Of a DNA stretch of 64,000 nucleotides, positions 41,233 through 50,334 are shown one piece after another. The notes beneath the pieces were generated by a model. The model was given only the letters and a program-made list of their open reading frames with translations, was not told the origin of the DNA and made no database searches. The DNA is taken from the NCBI RefSeq assembly GCF_015694525.1, contig NZ_JADQDM010000001.1:248001-312000 (forward strand), in the 5' to 3' direction. This DNA comes from Hymenobacter ruricola (GTDB lineage Bacteria > Bacteroidota > Bacteroidia > Cytophagales > Hymenobacteraceae). Position 1 is the stretch's first letter. The number at the start of each line of letters is the position of its first letter. Made by a program: the position numbers and the translations under genes.

Positions 41233-41340
41233 CTACTTCACCCGCACGGGTTCCGGGGCAAGCATTTCCTTCACGTCGTTGACGGTGCTGTATGCGAGAA
41301 TGGCCGTGAGTACCAACAGGCCGAGCATGAAAATAAACAT
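41233..41340 (-). CDS. Candidate 35-residue single-pass membrane peptide
   Basis: An ATG at 41340 opens 35 codons ending in TAG at 41235-41233. The N-terminal half is a membrane helix (MFIFMLGLLVLTAILAY) and the rest is polar (STVNDVKEMLAPEPVRVK). It lies between the terminator at 41181 and the hybrid kinase gene, in a 230-base gap with no other gene. Third-position GC is high, as in real genes here. No family is recognised. Confidence 0.45.
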   Translation of the reverse strand: MFIFMLGLLVLTAILAYSTVNDVKEMLAPEPVRVK

Positions 41341-41448
41341 AAGACAAGGGAAAATCGGGTGGAAAAAAGCGGCCCCGGTCGGGGAGCCACTGCTGAGTCT
41401 TCAACCCCGAAACGCGAAAGCAGGTTTCAACAAGATTTCGGCTTTTGC

Positions 41449-44358
41449 TTAGCCCTGCTCCGGGAATTCGGCCCGCAGGCCGGCCATCACGTCTTCGGTC
41501 ACGGCGCGCACCTGGGCAATTTGCCGGGCGGCCACGGCCGGGTCGGGCGGCGTCTGGCCGTAGGCCTCAATCTCGCGGATGACGTGGCGGAGGCTTTCCA
41601 CTCCCAGCCCGTCGAGTGAGCTTTTGAGGTGGTGGGCCGCGTCGCCCACGGCTTCCCAGTCGGGCTTGGTCAGGGCTTCGTCGAGGGCGGTGAGGATGGC
41701 GGGCGTGGTTTCGATGAACGCCCACGCCAGGCGGCGCACAATGCTTTCATCCTGGCGCACCAGCTGGCGCACGTTGCTGAGGTCGTAGAGAGGGGAGTCC
41801 ATCGCAGAAGGGGTTTGGTATAAGGGAGTAGGTTCGGAAACGCGGGAATGCTGGGCCAGCACGGCCTGCATGGTTTCGAGGAGCTGTTCCTCGCGGTAAG
41901 GTTTGGCCAGGTAGCCGTCGAAGCCGGCGGCCATCAGGCGTTCGGCCTCGCCGGCCTGGGCGCGGGCGGTGAGCGCGATGATGGGCGTGGCGGCCTGGGC
42001 GGCGTTGGGGTGGGCGCGCAGGGCGCGGGCGGCGGTTTCGCCGTCCATGCCCGGCATCTGAATGTCCATGAGCACCAGGTCGAAGGGCCGGTGCTCAAAC
42101 AGCTGAATGGCGGCCGGGCCGCTAGCCGCCGTGGTCACCTGCCAGCCCCAGTTGCGCAGCACGGTTTCGGCCAGCAGGCTGTTCACCATGTTGTCTTCCA
42201 CGAGCAGGATGCGGCCGGCCACCGCGTCGGCGGGCGGCAGGGGCGGCTCCGGGTCCGGGGCCGGCGGGGCCGCCCGCACCGGCTGAAACGGCAGCGTGAA
42301 GGCGAAGGTGCTGCCACGGCCCAGCTCGCTGCACACGCGCAGCGTGCCGCCCATGAGGGCCACCAGGCCTTCCGAAATGCTCAGGCCCAGGCCCGAGCCG
42401 CCGTACTCGCGGTCGGTGCTGGCGGCGGCCTGGGTGAAGGGCTCAAACACCTTTTCCAGCGTCTCGGGCGCGATGCCCACGCCCGTGTCGCTCACCGTGA
42501 ACTGCAGCCACACGGTGCCGGCCGGCTCGCGTTGCTCGCGCGGGCCCGCCACCTGGCGGCCGCGCAGGCGCACCTGCCCGCTTTCGGTAAATTTCAGGGC
42601 GTTGCTGACCAGGTTGAGCAGCACCTGCCGCAGCCGGTGGGCGTCGCCCAGCATTTCGGGCAGGCCGGCGGGCTTTTCGATGCGCAGGCGCAGGCCTTTT
42701 TCGCGGGCCCGGGGCCGGAGCAGGGCCGCGCAGCCGGTCAGCAGTTCGCCGGGGCTGAAGGGGGTGAGCTCGGCGCGCAGCTTGCCGGCGCCGAGGCGGG
42801 CGGTGGTCAGCACGTCGTTCAGCACCGTGAGCAGGTGCTCGGCCGACTCGGCCAGCAGGCGCAGGTAGTCGTGCTGGCTGCGGCTGAGCGTGGTTTTGGC
42901 CAGCACCCCGGTCAGGCCCAGAATGCCGTGCAGCGGCGTGCGGATTTCGTGGCTCATGTTGGCCAGAAAGTCCTGCTTGGCCTGCGCGTCCACCTCGGCT
43001 TCGCCAATGGCCTCTTCCAGCGCCTGCTGGGCAAGCTTCAACTCGCTGATGTTGCTGTCCACGCCCAGCACCTGCGCGGTGCCGTCGGCGCGCACAAACA
43101 GGCGCTTCACGCTGCTGAACCACGACACCGACCCGTCGGGATAGGTGTACGACTCCTCAATGGTCAGGTCCTGGCCGGTGGCCAGCACCTGGCGGTCCTG
43201 CTCCTGGTAGCGGGCCAGGTCGCTGCTGGTCAGCAGCGGAGTGTTGGCCGTGCCAAAGCGCACCAGCTCGTCGGGCGTCAGGCCGTACAGGTCGGCCATC
43301 GCGCGGTTGGCCAGCAGGTAGTTGCTGTTGCCGTCCTTGAGGTAGATGGGGTGCGGCAGCGTGTCAATCACCTGCCGGAACAGGCGGTGCTGCTCGGCCA
43401 GGCGCTCGGTGGCGGCCAGGCGGTGGGCGTCGGTGGTGCGCCGGTCGGTGATGTCCTCGGCCACGCCGATGATGCTGGTCACCGTGCCGTCGGCCGTGCG
43501 CGCAAACGGGGTGTGGCTGCTGCGCAGCCAGCGCAGCGAGCCGTTGCGGTGATGGATGGCGTACTCCAGCGTCAGCACTTCGCCGTCGGGCAACTGGGCC
43601 ACGGCGTTCCAGTGCTCGCGCAGGCGCTGCTGGGCGTCGGGGGGCAGCAGGTCGGGCAGCAGGCGGCCGTTGGGAAAGGACCGCAGTTCCTCGCTGGTGT
43701 AGCCCAGCACCAGCTCGATGCGGCGGTTGGTGTAGGTGTTGCGCTCCTCGCGCAGGTCGTAGATGTAAATAAGGTTGGGCACCAGGTCCACCACCTGGCG
43801 CAGCAGGTGGCGGTTTTGGCGCAGCTCGGCCACGGCGGCGCGGTGGCGCGTCACGTCCTCGGCGCTGCCCATGAGCTCCTGCACGCGGCCGTTGGGCGCC
43901 CAGGCGCTGGCCCGCACCCGGATGCGAAGCCAGCGCCAGCTGCCGTCGCGGTGGCGCACCCGGCAGTCCCAGCTCAGGGCGCGGTCCTCCCCAAGCCGCT
44001 GGCCTAAATCGCTGTGCTGTATTTGGGCCAGCGAGCTGGGGTGCAGCAAGGTGGTGCCCAGCCGGGGCCCCAGGGCCAGCAGCTCCGGCACGCTGAAGCC
44101 CAACACGGTTTCGCAGTGGCGGTTGCAGTGCAACAGCCGCCGGTGCAGGGTGTCGTAGCTGAACAGGATGAGCGGCACTTTGTCGGCCAGCCCATTCCCA
44201 AACAGGGGCTTTTCCGGCACGGCCGCGGTGCCCGCGTCCGGAACCGGTCGGCTCAACGCCCGTCGCGCGGCCGGCGCGGCCGGGCGGCGGGCCAGGCGAG
44301 GAGAACGGGAGCGACGCATCATCGGGACAGAGCTTAACGGGGGAGAACGCAGGGGCAA
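41449..44358 (-). CDS. Multi-PAS hybrid histidine kinase with receiver and Hpt domains
   Basis: The product has up to 969 residues; ATG 44322 (MMRRSRSP) is an alternative start. Three PAS/PAC units come first (LFSYDTLHRRLLHCNRHCE; LIYIYDLREERNTYTNRRIE; PIYLKDGNSNYLLANRAMA), then a short coiled coil, HisKA with FLANMSHEIRTPLHGILG, HATPase with LLNLVSNALKF, DTGVGI and GSGLGLSI, a receiver with Asp in LVLMDIQMPGMDG, and a C-terminal Hpt domain with the His in DAAHHLKSSLDGLG. No membrane helix is seen, so it senses inside the cell. It lies 33 bases after the NtrC-type regulator gene, its likely partner through the receiver-Hpt relay. Confidence 0.92.
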   Translation of the reverse strand: MPLRSPPLSSVPMMRRSRSPRLARRPAAPAARRALSRPVPDAGTAAVPEKPLFGNGLADKVPLILFSYDTLHRRLLHCNRHCETVLGFSVPELLALGPRLGTTLLHPSSLAQIQHSDLGQRLGEDRALSWDCRVRHRDGSWRWLRIRVRASAWAPNGRVQELMGSAEDVTRHRAAVAELRQNRHLLRQVVDLVPNLIYIYDLREERNTYTNRRIELVLGYTSEELRSFPNGRLLPDLLPPDAQQRLREHWNAVAQLPDGEVLTLEYAIHHRNGSLRWLRSSHTPFARTADGTVTSIIGVAEDITDRRTTDAHRLAATERLAEQHRLFRQVIDTLPHPIYLKDGNSNYLLANRAMADLYGLTPDELVRFGTANTPLLTSSDLARYQEQDRQVLATGQDLTIEESYTYPDGSVSWFSSVKRLFVRADGTAQVLGVDSNISELKLAQQALEEAIGEAEVDAQAKQDFLANMSHEIRTPLHGILGLTGVLAKTTLSRSQHDYLRLLAESAEHLLTVLNDVLTTARLGAGKLRAELTPFSPGELLTGCAALLRPRAREKGLRLRIEKPAGLPEMLGDAHRLRQVLLNLVSNALKFTESGQVRLRGRQVAGPREQREPAGTVWLQFTVSDTGVGIAPETLEKVFEPFTQAAASTDREYGGSGLGLSISEGLVALMGGTLRVCSELGRGSTFAFTLPFQPVRAAPPAPDPEPPLPPADAVAGRILLVEDNMVNSLLAETVLRNWGWQVTTAASGPAAIQLFEHRPFDLVLMDIQMPGMDGETAARALRAHPNAAQAATPIIALTARAQAGEAERLMAAGFDGYLAKPYREEQLLETMQAVLAQHSRVSEPTPLYQTPSAMDSPLYDLSNVRQLVRQDESIVRRLAWAFIETTPAILTALDEALTKPDWEAVGDAAHHLKSSLDGLGVESLRHVIREIEAYGQTPPDPAVAARQIAQVRAVTEDVMAGLRAEFPEQG

Positions 44359-44391
44359 GGTAAGGCCGGTGAGCGGGCGCCGGGGGCGGCG

Positions 44392-45750
44392 TTACCCCAC
44401 GCGCAGCTCCTGCTGCTGTATCATGCGGTAAATAGTCGATTTGCCGATGCGGAGGCGGGCCGCCGCGGCCAGCACATCGCCGTTCAGCTCGTCGAGGCAA
44501 TTCTGCACGATGGCCGTGGTTTGCTCGCGGAGCGACAGCCCGCTGCTGGCCCCCATGGCGGCCCGGCCGGAGCGCAGGGGCAGGTCGTTGGCGTCTATCA
44601 GCTCGCCGTCGGCCAGCACGGTGGCCAGCTCCACCACGGCCTTGAGCTCGCGCACGTTGCCGGGAAAGGGATGGGTGCGCAGCCGCTCGCGGGCGTCGTC
44701 CGTGAGCTGGCGCGGGGGCAGGTTGTTCTGCGCGCAGAAGTCCCGCACAAACACCTCGGCCAGCAACAGCACGTCGGCGCCGCGCTGGCGCAGGGGCGGC
44801 AGCGCAATGGGCAGGCCCAGCAGGCGGTAGTACAGGTCTTCGCGAAAGCGGCCGGCCTGCACCTCGGCCAGTAGGTCGCGGTGCGTGGCCACAATGAGGC
44901 GCACGTCGAAGGCCACGGCCTGGTTGCCACCCACCCGCGTCACTTCCCGTTCCTGGAGTACGCGCAGCAGCTTGGCTTGCAGGCTCAGGTCGAGGTCCGC
45001 GATTTCGTCCAAAAACAGGGTGCCGCCGTTGGCCTCTTCCAGCCGACCCACGCGCCGGGCCACCGCGCCGGTGAAGGCGCCTTTTTCGTGGCCAAATAAC
45101 TCGCTTTCCACCAGCTCGCGCGGAATGGCGGCCATGTTCACGGCCACGAAGGGCTGCGCGGCCCGGCCCGACTGAAAGTGAATTGCTTTGGCCACCAGCT
45201 CCTTGCCCGTGCCGGTTTCGCCGCTCACGCTCACGGTGATGGTGGTGCGGGCCGCCTTGGTGATGAGCGTTTGCACGTGCTGCATGGACTGGTGCTCGCC
45301 CAGAATGGGCTGCCCCGCGCCGAAGCGCACGCCGATTTGCTGGCGCAGCTGGCTGTTTTCGCGGCGCAGGCGCACCTGCTGCTCCACCTTGCCCACGATG
45401 TTCCAGAGGCGGTCGAGCGTGTTTTCGTCCTTCACCAGGTAGTCGTAGGCGCCCTGGCGGAGCATGCTCACGGCCGTGCCCACGTCTTCCTGGCCCGAAA
45501 TGACGATGACTTCGACGCCGGGCAGCCGCTCCTTTATCTGGCGCAGCACCTGCTCGCCCTTGGCGTCGGGCAACGAGTAGTCGAGGGTAATGAAATCGGG
45601 CTGTTCGCCCAGTTGCTCAATGCAAGCCTTGGCCGTGGCAAACCGAAGCACGCTGTGGTTGGGGTTTTGGCCCAGGCGGTGCACCAGCAGCTCGCCATAC
45701 CACTCGTTGTCTTCCACCACGAAAATCTTGAAGGGTAGAGTAGGCATCAT
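44392..45750 (-). CDS. NtrC-family sigma-54-dependent response regulator
   Basis: The product has 452 residues. The receiver has its Asp in FITLDYSLPDAKGE. The AAA+ domain has Walker A GETGTGKE, the sigma-54 contact loop in EKGAFTGAVARR, Walker B in GTLFLDEIADL and the sensor region FPGNVREL. A Fis-type helix-turn-helix ends the protein (AAARLRIGKSTIYRMIQQQ). It activates sigma-54 promoters after phosphorylation, most likely by the hybrid kinase encoded downstream. The preceding minus-strand -7 box is at 45862-45855, leaving a leader of about 98 bases. Confidence 0.94.
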   Translation of the reverse strand: MMPTLPFKIFVVEDNEWYGELLVHRLGQNPNHSVLRFATAKACIEQLGEQPDFITLDYSLPDAKGEQVLRQIKERLPGVEVIVISGQEDVGTAVSMLRQGAYDYLVKDENTLDRLWNIVGKVEQQVRLRRENSQLRQQIGVRFGAGQPILGEHQSMQHVQTLITKAARTTITVSVSGETGTGKELVAKAIHFQSGRAAQPFVAVNMAAIPRELVESELFGHEKGAFTGAVARRVGRLEEANGGTLFLDEIADLDLSLQAKLLRVLQEREVTRVGGNQAVAFDVRLIVATHRDLLAEVQAGRFREDLYYRLLGLPIALPPLRQRGADVLLLAEVFVRDFCAQNNLPPRQLTDDARERLRTHPFPGNVRELKAVVELATVLADGELIDANDLPLRSGRAAMGASSGLSLREQTTAIVQNCLDELNGDVLAAAARLRIGKSTIYRMIQQQELRVG

Positions 45751-45854
45751 AGAAACAGGGGGCGGGAGAAAGCAGCGGCGGGCTGGCGCCCAGCCGTGAA
45801 ATAAGGAAAGAGAAGCGTAGTTAAAATGCGTTCAGCATTAGAAAAATCATATTG

Positions 45855-45862
45855 CAAAAATA
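45855..45862 (-). promoter_or_regulatory. -7 box for the NtrC-type regulator operon
   Basis: Read on the minus strand this is TATTTTTG, an exact TAnnTTTG match, with TTTC 18 bases upstream in the -33 place. The surrounding intergenic region 45751-46119 is AT-rich and otherwise holds only a GAATTTTG word at 45995-46002, a possible variant -7 box for the plus-strand gene at 46120. Confidence 0.5.
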
Positions 45863-46119
45863 CGCCACAATTGGCAGAGTGAAAGAAATGTTCGGCAAAA
45901 TGAGGCATATACGGGGCGAATAGCGAACCGGATTGGGGCGAAAATTTTCTTAATTCTCAATTTAGGAACAATATCCCAAAATGAGACTGATTAAGAATTT
46001 TGCTTAAAATGTATCTGGCTGATTATTAGACGGGCAGAATAGCGGCGCCGCGGTGGCCGCGGAATTGCATGGAAAAGGGTGGCGACGTGCCAAATCGTAA
46101 ATATTTTTTCCCAACAGCC

Positions 46120-48354
46120 ATGCGAATCTTTACTCTCACCGTTACTCCCATTGTCCGGCTGCGGACGTGGGCGCTGGCCGCCCTAATGTTCACAATGGGC
46201 TCCGCTTCGGCCGTAGCTTCCACGGGCCCTCATTATTCCACCGCCGGCGATTACTCGCAGTACACTCCCTACTTCCGGGCCCCCATAACCGGCATTGAAA
46301 CCGGGGTGGAAAACCCCGAACGGGCCGCCGACGCTGCCCTCGACAACTACGCCGTCATCAACACCTTCCTCAGTATAGCCAATTCGGCCAGCCTGCGGCT
46401 GGGCCTGAACGGTCCCGGCGGCGCGGCCGGCGACCGGGTGGGCATGGCGGTGGGCAACGCCGGCACGGTGGGCAACCCCCTCAACCTAAGCGCGGTGAGC
46501 GTGATTACGCTGACCACTTACAGCGGCACCCAGCTGCAGGAAACGCGGGTGGTGTCGGCCGAAGTGGCGAAGGACATTCTGTTGGGCGGCACCCGGCCCA
46601 CGCAACTGGAGTTCGTGGCCAAGCTGCCCTTCACCCACGTCCAGATTAACGTGGGAGGGCTGCTGACGGCTTCGTTTAAGCTGAAGGTGTACTACGCCTA
46701 CGCCGTGCCCTCGCTGGTGCAGCCGCAGGCGCGGGGCATTGTGTCGCAGTTCAGCGCCACGGGCGCCGGCCTGGCCCAGTACTACGGCGCCGGCACTTCC
46801 AACACGGGCGTGCTGAGCGCCTGCGTCGGCGCGGGCGTGAACAACCCCGAGCGGGCCGTCGACAACGACCTGACCAACTATTCCACCTTCAGCAGCGTGG
46901 TTTCGGTGGCCTGCCCGGCGGCGCTGTCGGTGAAGCTGGCGGGCAGCCTCGATGCGCCGGGCGGCTATTACGCCGGGTTTGTCATCGGCAACGACGACCT
47001 GCTGGACCTGAGCATCTTGGCGGGCCTGCGCCTGACCACCTACCGCGACGGCCAGCCCACGGGCGAGTCGGCCACCGGCGCCGACCTGCTGGAGCTGCAC
47101 GTGCTGCCCGACGGCAAGTACCAGGTGAGCTTCCGCACCAATCTGCCCTTCGACGAAGTGAAAATTGAGCGGATTGGGCTGGTGTCGGTGCTCGATGACC
47201 TGAAGCTGTACTATGGCTTTGGGGTGGAGCCGCACGCCTTCGAGGGCTCGACGCACGTGCTGTCGGACAACGACCCCACCAAGCCCACGTTCGCCAGCAC
47301 CTACGAAGTGCGAACCCAGGCCGGCGTGTGCGTGAGCATCAACGGCAGCTGCGGCGTGACGAACCCGGCCGGCGCGGCCGACAACGACCCCAACACCTTT
47401 GCCACCCTGGCCCTGCCCACGGCGGCGCTTTCGGTGGTGGAACTGAAGCTGGCCCTCAACGGTACGGGCACGGCCGGCAACCGGGCCGGCATGGTGGTGG
47501 GCGACGGGGGCGGCCTGCTCGATGCCAGCGCGCTCGACCAGTTCACCCTCACCACGTATGACGAGAACGGCCACATGCTGGAAAGCGCTTCGGGCAGCTC
47601 GCTGCTGGCCCTCAACCTGCTGCCCAACGGCCAGCACGAAATCTCCTTCCTCACCACGCAGCCCTTCAAGTCGGTGCAGCTCACGGCGAAGTCGGGCGCG
47701 TCGCTGCTGACGACTCTGCCCATTTACGGCGCCTTCGCCGACGACAAGACCGGCGGCCTGCCTTCGCTCTTTGTGCCGCTGCCCGTGCAGCTGACCACCT
47801 TTGGGGCCAAATGGGCCAACAACGGCGCCGACGTGACCTGGACCACGGCCTCGGAAAAAAACAGCGACTACTTTGTGGTGGAGCGCACCACCGGCGCCGA
47901 TGCCCCCTTCGTGGCCGTGGGCCGGGTGAATGCCGCCGGCAGCAGCAGCAGCACGCTGAGCTATAAGCTGCGCGACGCCGAAGCCGGCGCCCTGGGCGTG
48001 GCCGTGCTCTATTACCGCCTGCGGCAGGTAGACCGCGACGGCAGCGCGGTGCTCTCGCCGGTGGCCTCGCTGGCCGTGGGCAAAGGAGCCGTGGCCGCGC
48101 CGCAGCTGGAAGTGTACCCCAACCCCGCCGCCAGTGCCGACGCTGTGCTGGTGCATTGCCCCAACCTGCCCGTCACGGGCGGCCTGGTGCAGGCCTACTC
48201 GCAGCTGGGCCAGCTGGCCGGCGAGTTGGCCGTGCCCAACGCCGCTGCCCAAGTGGCCCTGCCCACCCTGGCGCCCGGCCTCTACCACGTGGTGCTGCGC
48301 GATGCCGCCGGGCAGACGCTGGCCACGCAGCGCCTGGTGGTGGGCACCCGCTAA
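46120..48354 (+). CDS. T9SS cargo protein with three tandem discoidin-like repeats
   Basis: The product has 744 residues from ATG 46120, which gives the signal region (VRLRTWALAALMFTMGSASAVAS). Three homologous repeats of roughly 170-190 residues follow, each with a core like GVENPERAADAALDNYAVI, GVNNPERAVDNDLTNYSTF and GVTNPAGAADNDPNTFATL, then an LxLxxxG.AGxRxGMVVG(D/N) strand, an LTTY strand and an LPFxxVxI strand. The layout fits galactose-binding/discoidin-like beta sandwiches, so carbohydrate or surface binding is likely. A fibronectin-like segment (VQLTTFGAKWANNGADVTWTTASEKN) and a T9SS type A domain (LEVYPNPAASADAVLVH, GLYHVVLRD) end the protein. Confidence 0.85.
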   Translation: MRIFTLTVTPIVRLRTWALAALMFTMGSASAVASTGPHYSTAGDYSQYTPYFRAPITGIETGVENPERAADAALDNYAVINTFLSIANSASLRLGLNGPGGAAGDRVGMAVGNAGTVGNPLNLSAVSVITLTTYSGTQLQETRVVSAEVAKDILLGGTRPTQLEFVAKLPFTHVQINVGGLLTASFKLKVYYAYAVPSLVQPQARGIVSQFSATGAGLAQYYGAGTSNTGVLSACVGAGVNNPERAVDNDLTNYSTFSSVVSVACPAALSVKLAGSLDAPGGYYAGFVIGNDDLLDLSILAGLRLTTYRDGQPTGESATGADLLELHVLPDGKYQVSFRTNLPFDEVKIERIGLVSVLDDLKLYYGFGVEPHAFEGSTHVLSDNDPTKPTFASTYEVRTQAGVCVSINGSCGVTNPAGAADNDPNTFATLALPTAALSVVELKLALNGTGTAGNRAGMVVGDGGGLLDASALDQFTLTTYDENGHMLESASGSSLLALNLLPNGQHEISFLTTQPFKSVQLTAKSGASLLTTLPIYGAFADDKTGGLPSLFVPLPVQLTTFGAKWANNGADVTWTTASEKNSDYFVVERTTGADAPFVAVGRVNAAGSSSSTLSYKLRDAEAGALGVAVLYYRLRQVDRDGSAVLSPVASLAVGKGAVAAPQLEVYPNPAASADAVLVHCPNLPVTGGLVQAYSQLGQLAGELAVPNAAAQVALPTLAPGLYHVVLRDAAGQTLATQRLVVGTR

Positions 48355-48375
48355 GCCACCTTGCCTTTCTGCCAC

Positions 48376-48412
48376 AAAAAAGCCCTGCTGACGTGGTCAG
48401 CAGGGCTTTTTT
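48376..48412. terminator. Bidirectional intrinsic terminator
   Basis: AAAAAAGCCCTGCTGAC pairs with GTCAGCAGGGCTTTTTT between two converging T9SS genes. Confidence 0.9.
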
Positions 48413-48446
48413 GTGGCTGGCCGTTTGACGGGCCGCCATTTGGTTG

Positions 48447-50057
48447 TTACCGGGTGGCGTTGCGGAGCAGGCGCACGGCCTGGCTGCCATCGGCGGAGCG
48501 GGCCAAGTAGAGGCCGGCGGGCAGCTCGGCGGCGGGCTGCCAGCGCACGCTGCTATCAGGCTGGCTGCGCACGGTGGCCACGGCCCGGCCCAGGTAGTCG
48601 CTGATGGTCAGAACCTGCACGCCGGGCGTGCCCAGCTGGAACTGCACCTCGTCGGTGAAAGGGTTGGGGTAGGCGGCGATGTTCTGGGCTGCTTTGGGGC
48701 GGGCCGCCAGCGGGGCGCTGGCCGATACGCGGAACGTGATGAGCTGTGTGTTCATGCCTTTGATGGGGCAGGCGTCGTCCTCGGCCGTCACGGCCACGCG
48801 GTAGAGGCCGGCCGGGGTGTTCAGGGGCGGCGTGAAGGTGAGGCGGGCCTGGCCATTGCCCAGGTTTTGCAAGGTGGCGTTGGCGGTGGCGTTGTAGTCC
48901 AGCGTGAAGGTGAGGGCCTGGCCGGCGTTGCGGTCAGTGGCGTTCACCAGCACCGAAACCGGTTCGCCGGCCGTCACCGGAATGGCCTGGCCCAGGGCCT
49001 GCGTGGTGGTGCGGGTGCCCGATTGCACGGCGAGCAGGGGGCTCACCACCGGCAGCAGGTTGGTGCCGCAGTCGTACACCATAAAATACAGCTCGCGGCG
49101 CGTGGTGCCAATCAGCACGTAGCTGCCGTTGATGCGCCGGTACTCGCTGATTTTGATGGCGGCGACGTATTTGTCATCGCCCGAGGAGCTGGGCGTGTTG
49201 AGGAAGCGGCCCGGCTGCAGGCTGATGCTGCCCGTGCGGGCATCGAAGGTGAAGCGCGGGTTGGCGCCGGCTTTGGCGGGGCAGGTGCCCACGGTGTCGG
49301 TGTCCACAAAAATGGGGAGCGTCGCGCTGTACGTCGCAATGGACAGGGGCTGGTAAAAGCACGCCGGGCTGGTGCTGATAACCGTGGTCGAGGCCGACGG
49401 ATACGCCGCGAAGGTCACGGGCACGTTGCAGGCCTGCAGGGGCGTTTCCAGCGAATACACCAGCGAGTCGCCGTCGGCATCGAACGCGTTGTTGCTGAGC
49501 GTGGAAAGGTGGTGCACCGGCACAAAAAAGGCCGGCTGCACGCTGGCCACCGGCGAGCTGTTGACGATGGGCTGGCCCGTGGTGCCCGGCACCGCGATGA
49601 GGTTGCTGAGCGTGGCTTCAAAGTAGAGGTCGCCGGGCGCGGTGATGTTGGTGGTGCTGGGGCGGGCGTTCTGGGCGGTGCTGAGCGTCCAGCGAGCGGC
49701 GGGCGGCAGCGTCACGGTGGCCGTGTAGGTGAAGGCTTCGGTGTTGGTGACGGTGGCGTTGCAGGTACCGGTGAGGGTGGCGCAGTACTGGCGCCCTATC
49801 ACCGACGGCCCCACCTGCACGAAGGGGGCCGTGATGTTGGCTACGGTATTGCAGCCGCCCGAGCGGCATTCCAGCGTGAAGGGCGACAGGGTGATGCCCG
49901 AGCAGTCGCGGTAGACGTGCAGCGTGACACGGTATTGGTTGTTGCCCAGCGAGGCGTAGGTAAGGTCGCCGCCCTGCATGTGAGAAGCGGCCGCGGGGTG
50001 AGCGAATAGCAGGCCAACGAAGGCCAGCAGGCAGGAGAAGCGTAACAGTTTGTGCAT
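48447..50057 (-). CDS. T9SS cargo protein of the SHMQGGDLTY (cadherin-like) type
   Basis: The product has 536 residues from ATG 50057, which begins a signal peptide (MHKLLRFSCLLAFVGLLFAHPAAA); the frame starts at 50102 but that adds residues before the signal. The mature N terminus ASHMQGGDLTYASLGNNQYRVTLHVYRDC is a pattern found at the start of many large Bacteroidota surface proteins. Beta-rich domains follow, with NAFDADGDSLVYSLETPLQA resembling cadherin-like repeats. The C terminus is a T9SS type A domain (NIAAYPNPFTDEVQFQL, ISDYLGRAVATV, GLYLARSA). It is probably surface exposed; no enzyme activity is evident. The 230-bp gap to the next gene holds no further gene. Confidence 0.85.
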   Translation of the reverse strand: MHKLLRFSCLLAFVGLLFAHPAAASHMQGGDLTYASLGNNQYRVTLHVYRDCSGITLSPFTLECRSGGCNTVANITAPFVQVGPSVIGRQYCATLTGTCNATVTNTEAFTYTATVTLPPAARWTLSTAQNARPSTTNITAPGDLYFEATLSNLIAVPGTTGQPIVNSSPVASVQPAFFVPVHHLSTLSNNAFDADGDSLVYSLETPLQACNVPVTFAAYPSASTTVISTSPACFYQPLSIATYSATLPIFVDTDTVGTCPAKAGANPRFTFDARTGSISLQPGRFLNTPSSSGDDKYVAAIKISEYRRINGSYVLIGTTRRELYFMVYDCGTNLLPVVSPLLAVQSGTRTTTQALGQAIPVTAGEPVSVLVNATDRNAGQALTFTLDYNATANATLQNLGNGQARLTFTPPLNTPAGLYRVAVTAEDDACPIKGMNTQLITFRVSASAPLAARPKAAQNIAAYPNPFTDEVQFQLGTPGVQVLTISDYLGRAVATVRSQPDSSVRWQPAAELPAGLYLARSADGSQAVRLLRNATR

Positions 50058-50334
50058 GTGGAAGGGAGAGAAGGTGGAAAAAACGGAAAAATAACAAGTC
50101 AATGCACTACCCTCGAGAAGCGAGTTCGCCGGCCCCTCAGGGTTTGTAATTCAGCTAGAATACGATGCTGAAATGCTCAAATATCATTCCAAAAAGACTG
50201 ACTATCAATGCCAAAATCTTGTGCTCTTTGCCCCTCGGATAATGATAACCGAGCCGTAACATTGCGATGGTAGCCCCGAAATGTTAGTACCAGAATTTTG
50301 GGGTCGCTACTCACCATTTCCCCTTTTCCATTTT

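Noticed and set aside
41848..44007. A 719-residue open frame on the plus strand opposite the hybrid kinase
   Set aside because: Low-complexity Gly/Ala/His/Arg sequence antisense to a gene with clear kinase motifs.
45853..45872. A sigma-54-like site (GTGGC, then TTTTTGCA) on the minus strand upstream of the NtrC-type regulator
   Set aside because: The GG and GC are nine bases apart, not ten, and the same bases form an exact TAnnTTTG box, which is the simpler reading.
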